Shown here in pieces: positions 55,741 to 64,000 of a stretch of 64,000 bases of DNA. A program made the position numbers and the translations under genes. Source of the DNA: Dryas octopetala. Taxonomy: Eukaryota > Streptophyta > Magnoliopsida > Rosales > Rosaceae. The stretch is from NCBI GenBank assembly GCA_963921425.1, contig OY992840.1, positions 9,426,501-9,490,500 on the forward strand. The letters are read 5' to 3'. Under the pieces are notes generated by a model. The model saw only the letters and a list, made by a program, of their open reading frames with translations, was not told where the DNA came from and ran no database searches. Numbering within the stretch: position 1 is the stretch's first letter; each line of letters starts with the position of its first letter.

Positions 55741-57655
55741 AATACAAACATGCATGATAATGATAATGATGCTCCACCTACCATCAAATTATATAACCAT
55801 GTTCTAGGAATTAAAGCTTAGCTTGGCCTTGGCCAAAAAAAAAAAAAAAAAGCTTAGCTTGGCAACTGCATGTAGCTAACTAGGGAAAAAGTAATTAACC
55901 CCAACCCAATTGCTTCGTAACTTAGACAAAAAGTACGTATGGATTATGTGATGTATATAGTTCGAACGTGTAAAGAATCTGCATATATGCAGTTATTGTA
56001 ATAGTGTCAACTATATGAAGTTTTCTTGCTGCTCAGATGGCCCACAATATACATATTAATTGGAGCTGGGGAGCTTTATTTGTATGTGGTTGTGATCGTT
56101 TAATCATATCGCTGCAGGGAATTGAAGGGCTTGTTTGGTTGGTAGAAATAGTACATACACAATATGCAAACTACTTATATGTCATCATATATATGTTCCT
56201 AGCTAATTCTATGCAATAGATACAAAGTTGAGGTGATTCAAGTGACAATTAATTGCTTCCCTACTTTGCTCCCAAATGGGCCTACAATTGTAAAATTTTA
56301 GTTGGACCCCGCGTTAGTTGTGCGGGCTGTATGCAGCGTGGGTGTTCCCACATTATTATGGGCCGACAGTAGAGCTGAAAAAACCAACATATTTGACAAC
56401 GATAATATAAAAAGATCAACAAACTATGAAATAAATAATTCAAAAAAAAAAAAAAAAGATCACTCACCAAATCCATGCAATTAACATTTCACGTATCTAA
56501 TAGTTCAGAATGTCCTGTTCATAGAAGGTCCGGAGACATGAGAAGGTGGAGTTGAGGATAGAGAGTCAGCCGGAGAGGAAGAATTGAGTTCAATAGATTC
56601 CCCTCAAGAAGGGTTTTTCCCGGACTCCTATGATGGACTAATTATGAAAGACTGTTATATAAGACCCTTCAGATTAATTTAATGGCACATATTTTAATTA
56701 GCTTAAAATCTCACTCATCCACATTTTATTACTCAACTGTTTAAAATTAGAAACCTTTAAAAACAAAAACAAAATATTCTCACTCAAACTCATTTTATTC
56801 TCCATCTCAGTTTTTTACCTCATTTATCGACGGGTTCACCTCATACGTACTTTCCTAAAGTGTAGAATGAGAATTGTGGAGGTTACATGTTAAATTTTAA
56901 CTCCCAGAATTAAAACATAAAATAAAGTTGACAAACTGAGTGTCATTTGATTAATTTAAGGGTCATATAAAACAGTTGCTCATAATTAAGTGACTAAGCT
57001 AATTCTTGGTTAGGTGATTTTGATTTGAGTGCGTTAATTTTAAGATACTGACAAGCTAAAAACTTAACTAAAACCACCATAACACACAAATTTAACTTGC
57101 AGGTAACCTTCTAGAAGGCCTAAAAAATGGGAGCCAGTAAAAGGACAAAAAAACTAAAACTAACATAAGTTCAACCCATTCAAAATAGTTTTAGCAAACC
57201 CCAAACCGAAATTGGAAACTGGAACTGCAAACTAAAATTGCATCAGAAAAATGAAACTGTGACTGCAGACATATTTTCACTACACTTTGGACAAATATAA
57301 GTTTTATATACCAAAGAAACTAAGAGAATTTGAAAAAAGAAAACTAAAAAAGAACAAAACTAAAAAAAAACGAACTAAAATTAAACTAAATAAGCTAAGT
57401 GACCTAGATGTTATAAATATTACTTTATTGTTACATTTTAACAATAGGTGTACTAGAGGTTAAGTATGATGTTTGTCATACATCCTACACTAATTTATTC
57501 TTTTAATTTACTTCTTGCTATTTATTGAAAGTCATTTTTGATTTAGCTAATTATTTGTTAGGATGATTCTTGAAGACCAAAAAAAATATACAATTGACAT
57601 CCATTATGGGCCGAGCCCAAAACTTAATATGGTCCTCAAGTTAAATTCTTGTTAG
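55741..57655. other. Intergenic, no gene recognised
   Basis: A duplicated ttaaagcttagcttgg lies at 55811-55865 around a poly-A run. The 46-codon frame at 56542-56682 is described separately. Bases 56820-56940 match the interior of the gagcgctcgg MITEs. Bases 57520-57600 carry a right core arm of the foldback group. Confidence 0.45.
56542..56682 (+). other. Unidentified protein-like frame without start codon
   Basis: From just after a TGA at 56539-56541 the frame stays open to TAA (56680-56682) and encodes an acidic stretch EGGVEDRESAGEEELSSIDS followed by PQEGFFPDSYDGLIMKDCYI. The composition looks like real protein, but there is no ATG at the front, no recognisable family and no neighbouring exon. 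It could be a broken gene piece or chance. Confidence 0.2.
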
Positions 57656-57667
57656 ATTGCTTCTACG

Positions 57668-58321
57668 TAGGGGTGGGCACGAGATGGGGGGGGACGAGAC
57701 TTACCTCATTTCGTTCCCATCTCATGATTTGAGTTCGGGATCGGTACGGGATGAGATGGGGGTTTTGAGATTATGGTACCATCTCGTTCCGTACCAAAAT
57801 GGTTCGGTACGGGTTCGGTACTATCCCAATCTCAGACTAAAAAATAATAAAAATTCAATTATTCAATTTTTATTCAAGATTCATCTTCAAATAATAACCT
57901 GTAAACATAACAAATGACCTTTTAAATGACCTTGTAAACTTAGTCCATGAAACTTACAAAGCAAATCAAGTAAAGTTTAAGATAGTAAACAAAACATTAC
58001 ATGCTTCAACACTTTCATAAAATTTAAGTTCTTCAAGACAAAGTTCATCTTCTAAATCCAAGTTAAAAAATGAATTGGGCTTAGTGATATTTGGACCCAT
58101 TAAATTAAATAAATAAATTTTTAATTAAATTTTAATTAATCAATACGGGATAAGACCATCTCGGTATTGAACCTTCATGACCGATCACATCCCGTTTGAG
58201 ATCGGTACGGTACGGGATCGGTATGAGATTGAAAAAAAAAAAAAACAGGATGAGACCAAATGATACGGAATGGCACGAAACGGTATGGTTTTGGTATTTT
58301 TGGTCTTAATGCCCACCCCTA
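57668..58321. mobile_element. Non-autonomous hAT element with 8-bp target duplication
   Basis: The ends are a perfect 12-bp inverted repeat, TAGGGGTGGGCA at 57668 and TGCCCACCCCTA ending at 58321. The exact 8-bp repeat CTTCTACG flanks them (57660-57667, 58322-58329). This end sequence is a common plant hAT terminus. The subterminal regions are rich in ggtacggg and gagatcgg words, which may be transposase-binding repeats. The length is 654 bp. No transposase is encoded, so it depends on another element. Confidence 0.93.
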
Positions 58322-58329
58322 CTTCTACG

Positions 58330-59000
58330 TGTGTGCACGTATATATATGTATTTACATACTTTTTATATACTATTGGATGCTATGAATGCCAAGATGCAA
58401 CGATGTCCGATTAGCACTTCATTTAGCATTAATTAAAATGCACTCGTTCGTTAAGTTTTATTTGAGCGTTAAATCTAAATTATATGTCTTAAACTGTTTT
58501 TATATTCTAAAATCATAATCCATTGTCAAAATGAGATAAAATTTGGCCCGTGCATCGGTAGATAATAATTTATGTATATATATATATATATTTATACACT
58601 AGAACAAATTGTATCTGTTGGACTATTACTCTTCGACTACAACAGGGAAGTCCAAACTAAATAGTCTTCACTCTTCAATATTCATCACTATGGAATCCAA
58701 AGTCGTTAATTAAGCTAGTGGAAGCTGTTCACGGGTGTGCCTAAGAAGATATGCTTGCTATTAATGGTCACTCTTGTGATCCAAATATTCAAAACTAGTA
58801 CAAATACATTAAACAAGTAAATTATGAACATGCACCCAAGACCTCCAAAATTCAGTGTGGAATCTCGAGCACTACAAGCTAAGTTCTGGGCCAGAGCTTC
58901 ACATGCTGCTCTGACCTAAGAGTATGTAGTTTTTTACTTATGATGTCCTATACATGCATATCAAATTATCAATTCAATAATAAACCACTCCCATTGAACT
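58330..59000. other. HyPRP gene 5 upstream region
   Basis: AT-rich, with a (TA)n run at 58574-58590. No gene or element was recognised. Confidence 0.4.
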
Positions 59001-59001
59001 C

Positions 59002-59009
59002 TATAAATA
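59002..59009 (+). promoter_or_regulatory. TATA box, HyPRP gene 5
   Basis: TATAAATA, 103 bases ahead of the start codon. Confidence 0.65.
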
Positions 59010-59104
59010 CCACCTAGACAATATCAATAATCACAAACGAAAGCACTTCTCTTACTAGCTAATTATTGATACTAGTTGATCAATACTAAGTAGTTGAACT
59101 CTAG

Positions 59105-59509
59105 ATGGGTTCCAAGAGATCTTCAACCCTTGCTCTCTTCCTCTCCATCAACCTTATATTTTTTTCCCTTGCAAGTGGGTGCAACACTTGTTCTCAGCCT
59201 CACCCAATCACAAACCCAAAAACAAACCCCATTCCCAGTGCTGCCACAAAGAGCTGCCCCAGAGATACCCTAAAGTTGGGGGTTTGTGCCAAGTTGCTTA
59301 ATGGTGCAGTAGGTGCAGTTGTTGGGAACCCCCCAGATACCCCTTGTTGCTCAGTGCTTGAAGGGCTTTTGGACCTTGAAGTTGCTGTGTGCCTTTGCAC
59401 TGCCATTAAAGCCAACATCCTTGGTATCAACCTTAACATCCCCATTGCTTTGAGCTTGCTCATTGATGGTTGTGCAAAGAAGTTCCCCAGTGGCTTCCGC
59501 TGTGCATAA
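59105..59509 (+). CDS. Hybrid proline-rich protein, eight-cysteine lipid-transfer type (gene 5)
   Basis: A single exon of 134 residues, the shortest of the five. The signal peptide MGSKRSSTLALFLSINLIFF is followed by a short linker with NTCSQPHPITNPKTNPIPSA, which has few prolines and little charge. The eight-cysteine domain runs from [13 protein letters not shown] to the final RCA, with spacing C-x9-C-x19-CC-x13-CxC-x24-C-x9-C. Domain residues are close to those of the minus-strand gene at 48997 ([15 protein letters not shown]). It is expected to be secreted with four disulfides. The reduced proline linker places it near the boundary between HyPRP and simple DC2.15-like proteins. The ATG is the only one ahead of the signal peptide, and a leader of about 75 bases fits the TATA box. 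Confidence 0.95.
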   Translation: MGSKRSSTLALFLSINLIFFSLASGCNTCSQPHPITNPKTNPIPSAATKSCPRDTLKLGVCAKLLNGAVGAVVGNPPDTPCCSVLEGLLDLEVAVCLCTAIKANILGINLNIPIALSLLIDGCAKKFPSGFRCA

Positions 59510-61165
59510 GCAATTGTAAAGCAACCAATGTTCTCCAAGTGTCTAAATTAATATTTATATTGAGACAAAATTTGGTTGCTAGGTTTTTTTCTTTAATTCC
59601 TTGTGTTTGCTTAATTAGCTGTTTTGCTTGTGCCAAGTGTTAAATAACTTCTTGTTATATTGAGATTACAATTCCAATATTTGTAATTCGATAATTAATG
59701 GCAGCTTGAAGCTTGCAAATTGATTTGACTTCAATTAATGTGTAGTATGTTGATGAAGTTAATAATTTTGTCCAATACATTTTTATTCCATACATAACTA
59801 TTAATCGATTGAAAGCTCTTTAACTCTTTTTATGTTGGACACTCGGATTATATAATAAATTAAAGTATATTTTCCTGAAATATTAACTTATCATTATGTG
59901 GCAATTTATGTGTATGTATTAAATCGATATATTATATGTAGTGATTTACACATTAATTGCTCCGGCCATCATCTAATTAACTAATATGATTTAAAATTAA
60001 ATAGTGTACCTCTAGCATTTAAGGTTCTATCATTACAATCCCTCTGCATGATGACTCAAAATCTAATTAACCAACTTTTGACTAGACGGGTCATGCAATT
60101 TGGTATCGACTAACCAAAACAAAACATGATTGGCTTCATAGATCAATAAGCACTCCTCTAATGGCGAAGAATTCTTCTATCCTGACAACCGTTATATACA
60201 ACCGGCTGGTTTCTCAAATATAACTCCTCACATGTGTGATTACATGACTACTTATATTATTATGAGAGGCTAGCTAATTGTATGCACACGTTTTCAGAAA
60301 GAATTTTCTCCTCTGCGGCATAAAGCCCACACGTCATAACTTTAAGACTAGCAACTGGAGCACCACAGGTCCACTCCTCCTAATGTATTAAAGATTGCTT
60401 TTAGAGAGAGTTTAATGGAGAACACTGTAATTGATTATATATTTTCTCAGATTAATTGGTTGAAATTTGAAAGTACAAAGATCCTTACACAACGAAATAA
60501 ATTGCACCATTGGCCAAAAGACATCATTCTTCTTCTGTCTGCAACTAACCGTTTGTAGTGCGGTTTGTGTACTAAAATTAAACTGCATGGAAGCACAAGT
60601 GACACACTGTCGGGCAACAACAAGTTCCTTCGACAAAGTAGACCTGGGAACAAAGTTTAATGTAGATGGACTAGTAAGGAGCTGTGTGAGCAGAGTGCTT
60701 TTATATGAAACAACTTTGTCACTGAAAGTATTTTCCTAGTCTCAGAAAGCACAGTTATACGGATAAAACACTTTGGATATATTATTTAGAAACGATTTTA
60801 GTACTATCCAAAGCACTCCCAAACACATCTTAAACAAAGGAAAATATGGATCACAATCCATAACTGATTAGTGGAATTTGGTCCGCTTATTAATAGGCAT
60901 AGAGAGAATTTTATCATTATGAAAATAAAAATAGATAACTAGGAACCTAGATGGCTAGATGGCTAGATCATAGAGATTGGGATAAGATGAGTAGAAGGAT
61001 TTCCTCACCAAGTGCATCCTAGCTCATTAATTGGAGGGAATTCAGCCCTACTCCGCCTCACAATTAATGGGCTAACCACCAAAGCTTATATATCATTATA
61101 TTGTTTAGGAATACAAAATTACAAATGTACTAATTCTACCAGAAATGATCAACCGCTCGATCAGT
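59510..61165. other. Intergenic, no gene recognised
   Basis: The 3' untranslated region of gene 5 is at the start. Overlapping frames on both strands at 60412-60739 resemble no family. The words ctagatggctagat repeat at 60948-60966. Confidence 0.45.
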
Positions 61166-61174
61166 ACCATATAT

Positions 61175-61640
61175 ATATAAGGGAATTTCCTGTTCACATA
61201 ACCACCCGTTCACCAAAGAGCGTGAAATTCAATGATGGAACCGTTCATGGTTTAGGTTTCTCTTTAAGAGTCATTCATGTAAAACATCAGTAAAATCAAC
61301 AATTGTTTAATCGTCTAAAATGTGCAGACAAATACAATCTGTCAAATAAAATTGAAATAATGGTGACAATAAAACATTGGCTAAATAGTTTCCGATTTAG
61401 CTGATGTTTTATAAACTAAAATGTGCAGACAAATACAATCTGTCAAATAAAATTGAAATAATGGTGACAATAAAACATTGGCTAAATAGTTTCCGATTTA
61501 GCTGATGTTTTATAAACGTGATCTTTGAATGTTACCCTTAAACATGAATAGTTCCAATAATTGAAATTCATTGTTGGGTCGTTAGATGAAGAGAAATTCT
61601 CTGCTCTATAGTGAACGGATGAACATTATTGGTATTTCTA
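61175..61640. mobile_element. Foldback MITE, end type C, with internal duplication
   Basis: The ends match 5290-5665: gggaatttcctgttcacata on the left, gagaaattctctgctctata then gtgaac on the right. The core arms are readable (tgtaaaacatcagtaaaatc / gatttagctgatgttttata). The middle contains an exact 101-bp tandem duplication. Confidence 0.65.
61315..61516. repeat. Exact 101-bp tandem duplication inside the MITE
   Basis: ctaaaatgtgcagacaaata begins at 61315 and again at 61416; the two units agree at every base I checked through ttttataaa. It covers the centre and right core arm of the MITE. Confidence 0.93.
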
Positions 61641-64000
61641 CAACCCTAACATCCTTGTTTTTTTTGCTTTTTTCTCTTTTCCATTTCTTTTCATCTTTAC
61701 TTAGTTGAGAGTATTTTGGATGATATTGTTGTTGGATGGTAATTACTATTTAGTTGTGGAGTACTAAACTAAGTCTAGTGTTATTTTTAAATTTAAATGT
61801 TAACACTTATATCCTTTTTCTTTCCTAAGTACTATTGTTAATTTTTCTTGATCAGTAATAAATATTTTTATGTTTTACTTTGGCCATGATTTTTATGTTT
61901 TATTTAACTATATTTTAAGCAGTGAACTTGCATCATCTTTGATGACCCAAATCTAAAAATTAATTTACAAATTATTTTTTATATATATGGTTGATTAGTA
62001 GTAGTACTTATCTGTTTTACTAAAACTCTTGCTTTGATGAGCTTGTATACTTATTGATTCATGAATTATTTTTTATATTTCTAGTCCAACCAAATTTTAT
62101 TGAATTATATGTGAAAAAATGTTATATTTAGTGAATATAATATTACTAAATTTTCCGGCCTAAAATGCACTTATCACATTAAAATATCTAGCTTCCAAAA
62201 CTTAAGCAACCCGTGAATCCAAACCGAATCATACCTTCATATTCAGTGGTTTGTTTTTCCTTGGTTTTGTTTGGTGGTTTTGGTGGGTATAAAAGTGGTT
62301 CTTAGCCATTCATTCTATATCATAATCAATTAATGCTGCTTGCATCGACCAGTTTCGATTATGCTTTTTGCAATATCCTCCAGACATGAAGTTGTTTAGT
62401 GCAAGTTGCAGCTTAAATACAAAACTATTTCACATTGAAAGAGAAGAAATGGCAAGAAACTAGACACAAATTCCCTACATGATGATGAAAGAACGTGATA
62501 TATAAACTTATAATTAAAGAGAGAAACTTTTATCTAAAGCAAATGTGAACTTGCTGACTATACTACTGCATTGCTTATATCATATTGTTGTTTTGTCGAG
62601 ATAGATTAAGAGAGATGGATACGTGGCACGTGCCACTGTCATGGTTGATAGGTAGAACTTCGCCTGCTAAAAGGGATATTTGACAGAAAATGGTGCGCAA
62701 GAGCACCGTATAGACATGACAATTCACCATCCTATGATGTACATACTACGTTAAGTACGTTATTCTATTTTATCCAAAGTGGGGGGCACTAGTTTGGACA
62801 TGACAATTCACCATCCTTTGGTGCTCAACATCTTCGTCAACCCACTCTCTCATGAAAAAGTTAAAATCTTCAACTTAAAATCAATTGATAATGAATGAAG
62901 AGGCTTAAGATTTTATATTTTATTATGTAAGACTGGATTGGCCGGTATATATTTGGAAATTTATTAAAAACTCACCTTTTTTTGTTCTCATTAAAGATTT
63001 TTAGAAAAAGACTCTCCTAATAGGAATAAGAGCTGATCAGGCATCTCAAAAGATCTTGAAATTGAAGAAATTTCTATGTGATGGTATATAAAAGCATAGT
63101 TATGATGTAATTGGATTGGGATACCAAGTCATACTGTTGTGGACGTAAATTTCACTATGCCATGTGGAAAGCTACAAAGCTGCCACATGTCACGGAAAAT
63201 GTGAGCGTGCCACTGCCAAAGAAGCGGAAAAATAAAAACAGTGTCTTGGCCAAAATTTTAAAGATAAGACTGTGAAAATGGATCAAGCGATTACGGGCCA
63301 AGATAAATTTTGTTATTCTCGGACGTGGTTCATTTCTTGCCTAGTCTCGCACTAGGACTTCACACATAATTGTTTACAGTGATCCTATGCCTGAACTCAA
63401 AAGAAGTTATTACAGGACTTAAGGTATCTTGACTTAAATAAAAGCAATAAACCCTAAAAAGAAAAGTGAACTCAATATGTCGAGGATGAGACTGGTAGCT
63501 GATGGTAGTCTGTACCAAGAATCTGACCATTTTTCCAACCTTTGATCAAACCATGTTGATAGTAAAACAAATAAAAATTGTTTTGTGTTAACCCAAAATA
63601 ACAAAATAAAAGAGAACAAGACTAGAAAAAGGACAAATCTGAAATGCAAATAGGGTTTTACCCAACATACATTAACCAAGCAATAGGTAATAACCTTCAG
63701 ATATTTCAGAGAGCTATAATAAAAGCTAGAAATAGTATATCTGCAAAAAAAATTCAATGAAATTGAACGTGAAAAGGAAATGCAATAACTGTCTTTAGAG
63801 TGTTCATAATAAACTTACAATAGAACAATAAAAGAAAGCAATAAATTAATGCAACAATAACAATTAAACTAAGTTTGTGAAAACAATAAAGAACAACAAA
63901 GGTTTGTCTTCAATGACAGTGATTACCTAAAAGACAAAAGGTTGCAGAAATTAGAATGAAAAGACTAAGAAAAAAGTCGCTTTAAATACTCAAAGGGTCA
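61641..64000. other. Intergenic to the end of the window, no gene recognised
   Basis: AT-rich. A family 2 LTR-like phrase lies at 62860-62910 (cttcaacttaaaatcaattg). The palindrome gtggcacgtgccac, containing a CACGTG G-box, is at 62623-62636. A 107-codon minus-strand frame at 63757-63434 is hydrophobic and low in complexity, and not convincing. Bases 63300-64000 look different in style and may be the edge of a larger element or gene that continues beyond the window. Confidence 0.4.

Noticed and set aside
60412-60739. Overlapping frames on both strands of 68-90 codons
   Set aside because: Frames on both strands are equally open, with no family match; no exon signals.
63434-63757. 107-codon hydrophobic minus-strand frame
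   Set aside because: Phe/Leu-rich translation of T-rich DNA; no recognisable domain. A real gene edge beyond the window cannot be excluded.

Overview
The window looks like nuclear DNA of a dicot plant. The sequence is AT-rich, introns are GT-AG with T-rich 3' ends, (CT)n and (TA)n microsatellites abound, and a plastid-derived insertion carries pieces of ycf1 and ycf2. Every recognisable gene is a plant gene. Gene content and repeat style would fit Rosaceae, but that is an impression and I cannot prove it here.

Genes, left to right: a hAT transposon relic (1333-2151); an ATG8F-like autophagy gene in five coding exons (12000-13187, +); a GOLVEN/RGF/CLEL peptide precursor in four exons (15776-17159, +) whose last exon encodes a classic sulfated-peptide motif; a YbaK/ProX-type aminoacyl-tRNA editing-domain protein in five exons on the minus strand (22452-18328); an L-lactate dehydrogenase in two exons (24890-26026, +); a decayed WD40 gene (27167-28669); a rearranged plastid insertion (29624-30108); and, over 27 kb (32758-59509), five single-exon hybrid proline-rich proteins with the eight-cysteine lipid-transfer fold, four on + and one on -. 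Two of these sit in a tandem duplication of about 2 kb and differ at only about eight bases in the coding region.

Most of the rest is small mobile elements. Several have both ends and a target-site duplication (TSD) readable by eye: two hAT elements with 8-bp TSDs (1333-2151, 57668-58321), a solo LTR with 10-bp perfect inverted ends and a 5-bp TSD inside an intron (19900-20344), a miniature LTR retrotransposon (45088-45425), a Mutator-like element with an 11-bp TSD (51219-53155), smaller Mutator-like MITEs (10450-10827, 33724-33924), and Tourist-like MITEs (3872-4316, 8831-9135). The strongest unexplained pattern is a group of foldback elements, about fifteen copies or half copies, whose outer ends fall into unrelated types but which share one palindromic core. 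One of them forms an exact 407-bp tandem array of two full copies plus one arm (46278-47290).

The genes do not form an operon or a pathway. The only functional cluster is the hybrid proline-rich family, which appears to have grown by local duplication. No CRISPR array, rRNA, confident tRNA or known microRNA precursor was recognised. Exon boundaries were read by eye from splice consensus and family similarity, not from transcript data.
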